Source of the DNA: Hyphomonas sp. CY54-11-8
GTDB lineage: Bacteria > Pseudomonadota > Alphaproteobacteria > Caulobacterales > Hyphomonadaceae
Direction of reading: 5' to 3'
Assembly: GCF_000682735.1 (NCBI RefSeq)
Contig: NZ_AWFD01000023.1
Coordinates: 1 to 64,000 of the forward strand
Length of the DNA: 64,000 bases
Below the pieces are notes generated by a model. The model was not told the origin of the DNA. It did not search any database and worked only from the letters and a program-made list of their open reading frames with translations. Of the stretch, positions 7,306-14,599 are shown one piece after another. Each line of letters begins with the position of its first letter. The first letter of the stretch is position 1. The position numbers were made by a program, and so were the translations under genes.

Positions 7306-7740
7306 ATGACCATGCAAAAATTCATCCTGGCCGCAGCCACCGCTGCCCTTCTGGCCGCTTGTGCCAGCGAGCCGGCGCCCCCGCCGGCAACCACAACTGA
7401 ACCTACTTATCTTCCTTACGAACAGTTCAAGCAACTGGTGAACAGCGCCTACAAGGCGGATGAATACAGCACGCGTGAGGCGGCATTCGCCGAACTTCTT
7501 GCGCGGGACGATCTGAGGCAGGACGACCGCGCCGAGACCTATCTGATGCGCGGCCTGATCCGCGGTATCTATGTCAATGATGGCCCTTTTGCGAGCCCCT
7601 ATTGCGCCGTTGAGGACTACGTCAGATTTGAAGCCCTGGCGTCCCCCGATCACCCCCGCATGAAGCAGATGCTGAATGACCGGGCTTACCAGACGTCCCG
7701 ATACCAGTACTTCGACGAACCGGCCTCCTGTGGAGACTGA
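7306..7740 (+). CDS. Small hypothetical lipoprotein
   Basis: The 144-aa product starts MTMQKFILAAATAALLAAC, a clear type II signal peptide with lipobox LAAC, followed by a Pro/Thr linker (EPAPPPATTTEPT). The mature part is acidic and helical (YEQFKQLVNSAYKADEY, EAAFAELLARDDLRQDD, AETYLMRGLIRGIY), with two cysteines (C198-type pair YCAVED and PASCGD in the C-terminal third). The helical pattern looks like TPR-like repeats. The start was chosen at 7306 because GAGGGGGAAAAC precedes it and the signal peptide begins here, although the frame is open further upstream. It ends 2 bases before the convergent citrate synthase stop. Function unknown. Confidence 0.75.
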   Translation: MTMQKFILAAATAALLAACASEPAPPPATTTEPTYLPYEQFKQLVNSAYKADEYSTREAAFAELLARDDLRQDDRAETYLMRGLIRGIYVNDGPFASPYCAVEDYVRFEALASPDHPRMKQMLNDRAYQTSRYQYFDEPASCGD

Positions 7741-7742
7741 TC

Positions 7743-8810
7743 CTACGCCATTTCGGGTACCGGCCCGGTATAGACGGAGCGAGGGCGCACGAGGCGGCCT
7801 TCGGCGATCTGTTCGCGGGCGTGGGCCGTCCAGCCAAGGATGCGGCCGCAGGCGAAAGTGGCCGTGAACGCTTCGCGCGGAATCTGGAGCGCCTCAAGCA
7901 GGAGCGCGGTCGAGAACTCCACATTCGTCTCCAGCGTCCGGTTCGGATATTTCTTAGCCAACCGTCCGAGGACTGCCTTTTCGATATGGTCGGCAAAGGC
8001 GATCCGGCCCGATGTGCCCGGCAGGCGCGCAACGGCGGCCTTCAGGGCATCGGCGCGGGGATCGCGCACACGGTAGACCCGGTGCCCGAAGCCCATGAGC
8101 CGGTCACCCCGGGCAAGCGCGGCGTCGATCCAGCTTTCCGCATTCTCCGGAATGCCGATCTCGTCCAGCATGTCGAGCACCGGCCCCGGCGCGCCCCCAT
8201 GCAGCGGGCCTTTCAGGGCAGAGATGCCGCCCATCGCGGCAGAGCCCAGCCCGGCCCGCGTGGAGGCCACGACGCGCGCCGCAAAAGTGGAGGCGTTGAG
8301 GCCATGGTCGCAAACGGTGACCAGATAGGCATCGAGCGCGCGGGCCTCGGATTCATCCGGCAGCTTGCCGGTGATCATCTTCAGGAAGTCAGCCGATTGG
8401 GACAGGTCCGCATCCGGCGCAATCGGCGCCTGCCCGCGTTCGCGGCGCACGGCAGCGGCGGTGAAAACCGGCCCGGCAGCGGCGAGGCGGATGGCGGAAT
8501 CCAGGCTTTCGTCGTCTTCCAGCAATGACCAGCCGGTGCGCAGGAAGCGGATGATGTCGAGCCCGTCCGGGATCTTCGCAACAAGGTCGAAGGCTTCCAC
8601 GCGGGCCGCCCCAAGCCGGGCGCCCAGTTCCGGCACACCCGGCAGGTCCTCGAAGAAGTCTTGCCACAGGAGGTGGGCGGCATCTTCATACGCCATCGAG
8701 GCGGCAAGCAGCTGCACCGGCCAGCCGCGAATGACGAGGCGGCCATTCTGACCGTCCACATCCGACAGGATGGTTTCAGCAGCGACAACATTTTCCAATC
8801 CGGAATCCAT
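7743..8810 (-). CDS. Citrate synthase family protein (citrate/2-methylcitrate synthase type)
   Basis: The 355-aa product is a short, archaeal/Gram-positive-type citrate synthase. Active-site elements seen are DHGLNASTFAARV (168-180, oxaloacetate-binding His169), GPLHGGAP with His204, and GFGHRVYRVRDPRA with His243. At the third catalytic position TNVEF carries Glu298, where citrate synthases usually have Asp. It may condense acetyl- or propionyl-CoA with oxaloacetate, but with the substituted residue and its position as part of a divergent pair it is probably not the main TCA-cycle enzyme. The spacer to the divergent paralogue is 80 bp and may hold shared regulation. Upstream GGAGATCTCTG lies near the ATG at 8810. 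Confidence 0.85.
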   Translation of the reverse strand: MDSGLENVVAAETILSDVDGQNGRLVIRGWPVQLLAASMAYEDAAHLLWQDFFEDLPGVPELGARLGAARVEAFDLVAKIPDGLDIIRFLRTGWSLLEDDESLDSAIRLAAAGPVFTAAAVRRERGQAPIAPDADLSQSADFLKMITGKLPDESEARALDAYLVTVCDHGLNASTFAARVVASTRAGLGSAAMGGISALKGPLHGGAPGPVLDMLDEIGIPENAESWIDAALARGDRLMGFGHRVYRVRDPRADALKAAVARLPGTSGRIAFADHIEKAVLGRLAKKYPNRTLETNVEFSTALLLEALQIPREAFTATFACGRILGWTAHAREQIAEGRLVRPRSVYTGPVPEMA

Positions 8811-8873
8811 CAGAGATCTCCTTCTACAAATTTGACGTTCATGTCGCGCCGGGGCTAGCGTTCGTCAATCTTG

Positions 8874-8891
8874 ATCAATATAATCAATATA
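8874..8891. repeat. Perfect tandem 9-bp repeat ATCAATATA x2 abutting the start codon of the MerR-citrate synthase gene
   Basis: Copies lie at 8874-8882 and 8883-8891. The last A is the first base of the ATG at 8891. The repeat is very AT-rich against a GC-rich background and includes TATAAT. It could be the binding site of the adjacent HTH-bearing protein (autoregulation). Confidence 0.7.
8879..8884 (+). promoter_or_regulatory. Perfect -10 hexamer TATAAT, 6 bases from the start codon (possible leaderless transcript)
   Basis: TATAAT at 8879-8884 precedes the ATG at 8891 by 6 bases, and no Shine-Dalgarno is present. This is the geometry expected of leaderless mRNAs. A convincing -35 at 17 bases is not seen, which would suit an activator-dependent promoter. 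Confidence 0.4.
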
Positions 8892-10024
8892 TGAGCTGGA
8901 TTGGACGCGAAGACGCACTCGAAGCCCTGGGGGTGAAACCCCAGACGCTGTACGCCTATGTGAGCCGGGGGCTGATTGCCTCCAGGCCGTACGAGAACGA
9001 CCCGCGCGCAAGCGTCTACTCCGCCGCAGATATTGCAGGCCTGGTGAAGCGCCGGCGTAGCGGACGGGGCCGGCAAGCCATCGCCAGCGCCGCCATTTCC
9101 TGGGGCGACCCGGTGATGGAAACCGCGATCACCACAGTGCGGGACGGCAAGCTGATTTATCGCGGTAAAGATGCCGTGAGGCTCGCCGCGGACGCCACGC
9201 TGGAAGAGGTCGCAGCCCTTCTTTGGCAGGCAAGTGCCCCCTCCCCCAGCCGTTCGGGCACCGGGAATATGGCACCGGGCGAGACCGGCAAGGCGCGCCT
9301 GCTTGCCTATCTGGCCGACCGGGCCGCGCAGGATCCGCCAAGCTTCGGGCGCGGCAGTGCGGCGCTGTCAGAGGATGGCGCACAATTGCTGGCAGGCGTC
9401 TGCACGGCCGTGACGGGCACAGGCGGACGCGGCTTCTATCATCAGCGGCTTGGCCGGCACTGGGGCCTCACACCCGGCGGGACGGATTTGTTGCGGCGTG
9501 CGCTGGTCCTGGTGGCAGATCATGAACTGAACCCGTCGACCTTCGCGGCGCGGGTGGCCGCCTCGACCGGGGCGCCGCTGGCCGCGTGTGCGCTGGCGGG
9601 CTGCGCAACGCTGACCGGGCCGCTGCATGGCGAAGCATCCGCCCGGGCGCTCGCCTATCTGAAGCTTGCGATGGAGGACAGGCCGCAGACAGCGCTTTCC
9701 GGCATTGCGGCTCGGGGGGAGCGTATCCCGGCGGTGGGGCATACGCTTTACCCCGCAGGCGACCCGCGCGCCGCCGCATTGATCCGCTGGATGAAACCGG
9801 CCCCTGCCCTGAAGCGCGCCATCAAGGCCGCTGAAGCCGCGAGCGGCTATGCGGCAAATGTCGACATGGCATTGGCAGCGCTATCGGTACAGCTGGACCT
9901 GCCGGAAGATGCGCCCTTCCTGATCTTCGCCAGCGGGCGCATGGCGGGCTGGATCGCGCATGCAATCGAACAACAGGCAAGCGGCCGGCTCATCCGTCCG
10001 AGGGCGAATTATACCGGCCGCTAA
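8891..10024 (+). CDS. Citrate synthase paralogue with N-terminal MerR/HTH_17-like DNA-binding domain
   Basis: The 377-aa product begins with a helix-turn-helix (REDALEALGVKPQTLYAYVSRGLIASRP, residues 6-33, then SVYSAADIAGLVKRRR), typical of MerR/HTH_17 proteins. A citrate synthase fold follows. The catalytic triad is intact: H246 in GPLHGEAS, H284 in AVGHTLYPAGDPRA, D325 in ANVDMALA, with ADHELNPSTFAARVAAST around 209-226. Compared with true citrate synthases several motifs are altered (GHTLY instead of GHRVY), suggesting a changed substrate or a ligand-sensing role. It is divergent from the second paralogue and both may act as one heteromeric enzyme or as enzyme plus sensor-regulator. The start codon abuts an AT-rich tandem repeat. 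Confidence 0.85.
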   Translation: MSWIGREDALEALGVKPQTLYAYVSRGLIASRPYENDPRASVYSAADIAGLVKRRRSGRGRQAIASAAISWGDPVMETAITTVRDGKLIYRGKDAVRLAADATLEEVAALLWQASAPSPSRSGTGNMAPGETGKARLLAYLADRAAQDPPSFGRGSAALSEDGAQLLAGVCTAVTGTGGRGFYHQRLGRHWGLTPGGTDLLRRALVLVADHELNPSTFAARVAASTGAPLAACALAGCATLTGPLHGEASARALAYLKLAMEDRPQTALSGIAARGERIPAVGHTLYPAGDPRAAALIRWMKPAPALKRAIKAAEAASGYAANVDMALAALSVQLDLPEDAPFLIFASGRMAGWIAHAIEQQASGRLIRPRANYTGR

Positions 10025-10030
10025 AACTGT

Positions 10031-12001
10031 TTAGGCGATCCGTTTCTTCACTTCGGCCACAACCGCCTGCGGTGTGATGCCGAACTTCTTGTAGAGATCG
10101 GTGTAAGGCGCGGAGGCGCCGAAGCCGGTCATGCCGACAAAGCCGCCATCCTCGCCGATCCAGCGGTCCCAGCCGAAGCGGACGCCGGCTTCGACGGCCA
10201 CGCGTGGCGCGGTGCCGAGGACGGACTTCCTGTAATTGCCGTGCTGCTGCTCGAAGAGCTCAAAGCACGGACAGGACACGACGCGCGTCGCGATACCTTC
10301 TTCGGCCAGCTGAGCCTGGGCCGCAAGCGCGATCTCGACTTCAGAGCCCGTCGCCAGGATCGTTGCCTGTGCCTTGCCCTTGCAGTCGGACAGGACGTAA
10401 GCGCCCTTGGCGGAGAGGTTTTCGTCCGTATGCGTGGTACGGGCCGGGGCAACGCCCTGACGCGTCAGCGCCATGGTGGACGGGCCGGTCTCATTGGCGA
10501 TGGCCAGTTCCCAGCACTCGGCCGTTTCCACGCCGTCGGCCGGACGAAAGACCAGCATGTTCGGCATCGCGCGGAGGGAGGCGACATGCTCCACCGGCTG
10601 GTGGGTCGGGCCGTCTTCACCGAGGCCGATGGAATCGTGCGTCATGACATGCACAACGCGCGTACCCATCAGGGCGCCGAGGCGGATCGCGCCGCGCGAA
10701 TAGTCCGCGAACACCAGGAAGGTGCCGGAATAAGGCAGGATGCCGCCATGCAGCGCCATCCCGTTCATCGCCGCGGCCATGCCATGCTCGCGCACACCAT
10801 AATGGACGTAACGGCCAGCCCAGTTCTTCGGCGTCATCGGCTCGGTATGGCTGGTTTTGGTGTTGTTGGAGCCGGTGAGGTCCGCAGACCCGCCGACCAT
10901 TTCCGGAACGAGGTGCGTCAGCACTTCCAGCGCCGCGCCGCTCCACTGGCGGGTGGCTTTCTTCTCGCCGCCCTCGGCGACAGCCTTCTTGTGCTTGATG
11001 ATCGCCTTGGCGATGTTCTTCGGCAGGCGGCCGGTCATCGCGGCGTTGAACTCGCCTTTGTGCTCAGACCCGGCGAGGCGCTTTTTCCAGGCTTCGTGTT
11101 CCTTCTTCGAGCGCTCGCCAGCTTTCAGCCAGGCCTTCTCTATGGACGCCGGCACTTCGAAGGGCGGGTACTTCCAGCCAATGTTTTCGCGGATGCCGGC
11201 GATCTCTTCAGCGCCGTAAGGGCCGCCATGGGCCTTGCCGGTGCCGGCGATTTTCGGGGCGCCGTAGCCGATGATCGTCTTTACGGCGAGCATGACCGGC
11301 TTCTTCTGTTTCTTCGCCCAGGTCAGCGCGGCCTCGACCGACTTCTCGTCATGGCCGTCGACTTTCTTCGTGACCCAGCCGGAGGCTTCGAAACGGGCGC
11401 ACTGGTCTGTATTGTCGGAAAGATCCGTGCCGCCATCGATGGTGACCGAATTGTCATCGAAGAGAACGATCAACTTGTTCAACTTCAGATGCCCGGCCAG
11501 CGTGATCGCTTCCTGGCTGACGCCTTCCATGAGGCAGCCGTCGCCGGCGATGACATAAGTATGGTGATCAACGAGATCGTCACCGAAGCGGGCGTTCAGG
11601 TGACGCTCTGCCATGGCCATGCCGACGGCGGTGGCGATGCCCTGCCCCAGCGGGCCGGTCGTGGTCTCGACGCCGGCCGTGTGGAAGTTCTCAGGGTGGC
11701 CGGGGGTCGTCGCGCCGAGCTGGCGGAAGTTGCGGATATCGTCACGCGAAACAGACTTGTAGCCCGTCAGGTGCAGCAGCGAATAGATCAGCATAGAGCC
11801 GTGGCCAGCCGACAGGACGAACCGGTCGCGGTCTGCCCAGGCTGGGTCTGCCGGGTCGAATTTCAGGAATTTACGGAACAGCACTGTGGCTGCATCCGCC
11901 ATGCCCAGCGGCAGGCCGACATGGCCCGATTTCGCGGCTTCCACCGCATCCATGGATAGGGCACGAACGGCATTTGCCATGTCCCGGTTGGTTACAGCCA
12001 T
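10031..12001 (-). CDS. tkt: Transketolase
   Basis: The 656-aa thiamine-diphosphate enzyme of the pentose phosphate pathway moves two-carbon ketol units between sugar phosphates. Motifs seen are LSMDAVEAAKSGHVGLPLGMA at the N-terminus, TGPLGQGIATAVG, the ThDP motif GDGCLMEGVSQEA...LIVLFDDNSVTIDG, the second-domain DYSRGAIRLGALMG and the histidine-containing HDSIGLGEDGPTHQP. The C-terminal domain ends TDLYKKFGITPQAVVAEV. ATG at 12001 is preceded by AGGGAGATCAGCAG. The open frame extends upstream to 12316 but that part overlaps the divergent DUF4164 gene in reverse and is rejected. The tkt/DUF4164/zapA order is common in alphaproteobacteria. Confidence 0.96.
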   Translation of the reverse strand: MAVTNRDMANAVRALSMDAVEAAKSGHVGLPLGMADAATVLFRKFLKFDPADPAWADRDRFVLSAGHGSMLIYSLLHLTGYKSVSRDDIRNFRQLGATTPGHPENFHTAGVETTTGPLGQGIATAVGMAMAERHLNARFGDDLVDHHTYVIAGDGCLMEGVSQEAITLAGHLKLNKLIVLFDDNSVTIDGGTDLSDNTDQCARFEASGWVTKKVDGHDEKSVEAALTWAKKQKKPVMLAVKTIIGYGAPKIAGTGKAHGGPYGAEEIAGIRENIGWKYPPFEVPASIEKAWLKAGERSKKEHEAWKKRLAGSEHKGEFNAAMTGRLPKNIAKAIIKHKKAVAEGGEKKATRQWSGAALEVLTHLVPEMVGGSADLTGSNNTKTSHTEPMTPKNWAGRYVHYGVREHGMAAAMNGMALHGGILPYSGTFLVFADYSRGAIRLGALMGTRVVHVMTHDSIGLGEDGPTHQPVEHVASLRAMPNMLVFRPADGVETAECWELAIANETGPSTMALTRQGVAPARTTHTDENLSAKGAYVLSDCKGKAQATILATGSEVEIALAAQAQLAEEGIATRVVSCPCFELFEQQHGNYRKSVLGTAPRVAVEAGVRFGWDRWIGEDGGFVGMTGFGASAPYTDLYKKFGITPQAVVAEVKKRIA

Positions 12002-12105
12002 TCTGCTGATCTCCCTCAGTCGCTCCGGAAGTGTGCTAGGCCAGACTCCCGAAGCTACGTCAAGCCGCTTGGCGTAGCTTCGTATTGAGTTTAAGCCTTT
12101 GAAAC

Positions 12106-12375
12106 ATGAGCGACATCGACCGCGAATCACGCCGCCTCGATGCGGCCATCCGGCGCCTGGAGGGGGCCGTGGACAGCCTGCTGGCACGCGCTGGCGATCC
12201 CGACGTGGTCGCCGCAGAGATGGCAGCCCTCGTCTCGGACCGGGAAAGGCTGGCCGAAGAACTGGACGCGTCCCTCGCCCGTGAGACCGAATTGCAGGCG
12301 CTGGCCGACGAGGCAAGTACCGCGCTCGGCGCCGCCATCGAGGAAGTGCGGGCCGCCCTCGGCAAGGAGGCCTGA
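12106..12375 (+). CDS. DUF4164 family coiled-coil protein
   Basis: This is an 89-aa, nearly all-helical, acidic protein with heptad-like spacing (RRLDAAIRRLEGAVDSLLARA, SDRERLAEELDASLARETELQAL). It matches the short DUF4164 family that sits directly upstream of zapA in many alphaproteobacteria. It probably acts with ZapA at the division site, but no function has been shown from sequence. The next gene starts 3 bases after its stop. Confidence 0.85.
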   Translation: MSDIDRESRRLDAAIRRLEGAVDSLLARAGDPDVVAAEMAALVSDRERLAEELDASLARETELQALADEASTALGAAIEEVRAALGKEA

Positions 12376-12378
12376 GAC

Positions 12379-12687
12379 ATGGCCAAAGCCGACATCACCC
12401 TGCGCGGCCGGAACTATTCCATCGCCTGTGCACCCGGCCAGGAAGCGCGAATTGTCGCGCTCTCCCAGCAGCTGGATGCACGGGTGAAGCATATTGCGAG
12501 CGCGGTCGGCGACATTGGCGAAGACCGTCTGCTGCTCATTACAGCGCTGGCCCTGCTGGACGAGCTGGATGCCGCCCGTCAGGCGGGCGGGTCCTCCCCT
12601 GCCGCAGAACAGAAGGCGGCCGAGGCGATGGCTGCCGTGTCCGAGCGGATCGAGGCGCTGGCCGCCCGGCTGGAATCTGGCGGCTGA
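12379..12687 (+). CDS. zapA: Cell division protein ZapA
   Basis: The 102-aa product has the ZapA layout. The N-terminal globular part (ADITLRGRNYSIACAPGQEARIVALSQQLDARV) is followed by EDRLLLITALALLDELD and a C-terminal coiled coil. ZapA bundles FtsZ filaments at midcell. It is directly downstream of DUF4164, one operon. I looked for 6S RNA after zapA, as in other alphaproteobacteria, but only 94 bases separate it from the next gene. Confidence 0.92.
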   Translation: MAKADITLRGRNYSIACAPGQEARIVALSQQLDARVKHIASAVGDIGEDRLLLITALALLDELDAARQAGGSSPAAEQKAAEAMAAVSERIEALAARLESGG

Positions 12688-12781
12688 CATCGATCAAGCA
12701 GGCCGCGACGCTTTCGCGCCTGTCACCGCTGCCTCGCCAGCCTATGTTAGAAGGGATACAAGGCCGGAAAGGCGACACGAC

Positions 12782-12988
12782 ATGCAAATGCTGATTACCA
12801 TTCTCTTCTACGGCGCGATGGCCGCCCTTCTGGTCGTACTGGGCCTTGGCATCGCAAACCTTGCGCGCACCGACGAGAACCAGCCAAGCCGCTCCAACAA
12901 GCTGATGCGGATGCGTATCTTCATTCAGGCCGTCGTTATCGCCCTTCTGGTGGTCATTGGCTTCATGGCCGGCGCCATTCATTTCTGA
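12782..12988 (+). CDS. HIG1-domain / twin transmembrane protein
   Basis: This is a 68-aa protein with two membrane helices (MLITILFYGAMAALLVVLGLGIANLA and FIQAVVIALLVVIGFMAG) joined by a polar loop containing SNKLMRMRIFIQ. That loop is the HIG1-type signature (N-K-L-M-R-x-R). Mitochondrial HIG1 proteins associate with cytochrome oxidase. In alphaproteobacteria the gene commonly precedes the PduO-type adenosyltransferase, as here (18-bp gap with GAGGAGACCCC). Confidence 0.85.
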   Translation: MQMLITILFYGAMAALLVVLGLGIANLARTDENQPSRSNKLMRMRIFIQAVVIALLVVIGFMAGAIHF

Positions 12989-13006
12989 CATTCCTGAGGA
13001 GACCCC

Positions 13007-13579
13007 ATGGTCAAACTCGACAAGATCTACACACGCACCGGCGACAAGGGGCAGACTCGTCTATCGACCGGCGAACAGGTGGACAAATGGCATCCCCGCG
13101 TTGCCTCCTATGGCAGCGTTGACGAGGTGAATTCCGCGCTCGGCGTTGCTGCCCTGCATGCCGACGACGAAATGCTGACCGCCATTCGCCGTATACAGAA
13201 TGATCTTTTCGACCTTGGCGCAGACCTCGCCACGCCTGACCGAGGCCGTGTGCTGGAATGGACGCCGCTGCGGATCGTGGAATCGCAGGTGAAGCGGCTG
13301 GAGCAAGAGATCGACGCGATGAATGCGCGCATCCCTCCGCTCGACAGCTTCATCCTGCCGGGCGGTTCACCACTGGCCGCGCAGTTGCATGTGGCCCGCA
13401 CGCTCTGCCGGACGGCGGAGCGGAAGATCGCGGAACTCTCCGGCATGGAGAACGAGCCGGTGAGCCCCGAGGCGCTCGCCTTCATCAACCGCCTGTCCGA
13501 CTGGCTGTTCGTCGCCGCCCGCGCCGCTAATTCGAACGGTGCCGACGACATCAAATGGGTGCCCGGCGCCAACAGGTAA
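13007..13579 (+). CDS. Cob(I)yrinic acid a,c-diamide adenosyltransferase, PduO type
   Basis: The 190-aa product transfers the adenosyl group of ATP to cob(I)alamin. The ATP-binding N-terminal motif YTRTGDKGQTRLSTGE is complete. SYGSVDEVNSALGVA, FILPGGSPLAAQLHVARTLCRTAER (with the R-x3-E type active-site residues) and FINRLSDWLFVAARAAN follow. Length and motifs are those of the trimeric PduO family. The upstream ribosome-binding site GAGGAGACCCC sits 4-5 bases before the ATG. Confidence 0.95.
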   Translation: MVKLDKIYTRTGDKGQTRLSTGEQVDKWHPRVASYGSVDEVNSALGVAALHADDEMLTAIRRIQNDLFDLGADLATPDRGRVLEWTPLRIVESQVKRLEQEIDAMNARIPPLDSFILPGGSPLAAQLHVARTLCRTAERKIAELSGMENEPVSPEALAFINRLSDWLFVAARAANSNGADDIKWVPGANR

Positions 13580-13582
13580 GGT

Positions 13583-14542
13583 CTATTTCCGCATCGCGTC
13601 CCGGGCTTCCGCCATCAGGGCGAACAGTTCGATCACCGGTGTGACCTGCCCGTCGCCGCGATATTCGCGGTAGAGACTGTCGACATTGACCGCGATCCGT
13701 TCGGCATCACCCCAATTGGCATAATCGCCGAGCGCAATGTCGAGCGCGGCCTCCCGCACGCTGAGGCCTGCATCGTAGCGCTTGCGTGCCTCGGTATCGA
13801 TATAGGCAAGGTAGTCGGCAACGCGCCGGACGCCTGCCTTGTCCGTGACCGGACCATGCCCCGGCACGATGACGTCGGCTTCCATACCGATGATCTTGTC
13901 GCAGGCATTGATCCAGTTCTTCACCGGCCCGGCCCACATGAGGGGCGTGCCATCGATGAAGAGGATATCGCCGGTAAAGACCGTCCGGTCTTGCGGCACA
14001 TGGACGATCACATCGCCGCCGGTATGCGCCGGGCCGACCTCGATCAGCTCGACGGCCTTGTCACCGATGGTCAGGTCCATCCGGCCGGTGAATGTCTGGG
14101 TTGGCAGGCGTTCTTCCACAGCGTCAAAATCGAAAGGCGCAAAGATATCGGCGAAATAAGCGCCACCCGGGCCGAGCTGGCCACCCATTTTCTTGAACGT
14201 AGCCAGGGCGTCCGGCGGGATTTCAGACATTTCCTTTGCGCTGGCCTCAGAGGCGATGATCTCCGCATGCGGACAACAGCCATTGCCGTGACAGTGATCG
14301 CCATTGGCATGCGTGTTCACAATCGTGCCGATCTCTTCGGCACGGACCCCCGACGCATCCGCCATGGCGTCCAGCATGTCGCGGGTCAGGTGCATGTCGA
14401 ACAGCGTGTCGACCAGCAGCGACTGGTCTCCGTCCACAATCAGGCCGGCATTCGACCAGCCCCATCCGCCGTCCGGCTGAAGCCATGCGTAAAGCCCGTT
14501 GCCGATATCCTTCAGCCCTTTGGTGTATTCCCAGCGTGGCAT
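13583..14542 (-). CDS. MBL-fold metallo-hydrolase
   Basis: The 319-aa protein has a metallo-beta-lactamase fold. The zinc motif is THANGDHCHGN (a HxNxDH variant of HxHxDH), with later ligands in GPAHTGGDVIVHV, TGDILFIDG and VPGHGPVTD. The extra C-terminal helical part (DYLAYIDTEARKRYDAG, VDSLYREYRG) resembles the quinoprotein-relay/SoxH-like MBL group. The substrate is unknown. It is convergent with the PduO gene (3-bp gap). Confidence 0.85.
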   Translation of the reverse strand: MPRWEYTKGLKDIGNGLYAWLQPDGGWGWSNAGLIVDGDQSLLVDTLFDMHLTRDMLDAMADASGVRAEEIGTIVNTHANGDHCHGNGCCPHAEIIASEASAKEMSEIPPDALATFKKMGGQLGPGGAYFADIFAPFDFDAVEERLPTQTFTGRMDLTIGDKAVELIEVGPAHTGGDVIVHVPQDRTVFTGDILFIDGTPLMWAGPVKNWINACDKIIGMEADVIVPGHGPVTDKAGVRRVADYLAYIDTEARKRYDAGLSVREAALDIALGDYANWGDAERIAVNVDSLYREYRGDGQVTPVIELFALMAEARDAMRK

Positions 14543-14599
14543 GAATGTCTCCCTGTTTTGCGCGCATCAAGGCAGACACGCGGCCGGCGTGCAAGGGTG

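Noticed and set aside
10241-11959. 572-codon plus frame
   Set aside because: Antisense shadow of transketolase; high-GC genomes give such long reverse frames.
10031-12316. Extended N-terminus of transketolase (to 12316)
   Set aside because: Overlaps the divergent DUF4164 gene and is Arg/Pro-rich; the true start at 12001 has a good ribosome-binding site.
12688-12781. Possible 6S RNA gene after zapA
   Set aside because: In relatives 6S RNA often follows zapA, but the 94-bp gap is too short for it and no long hairpin is seen.
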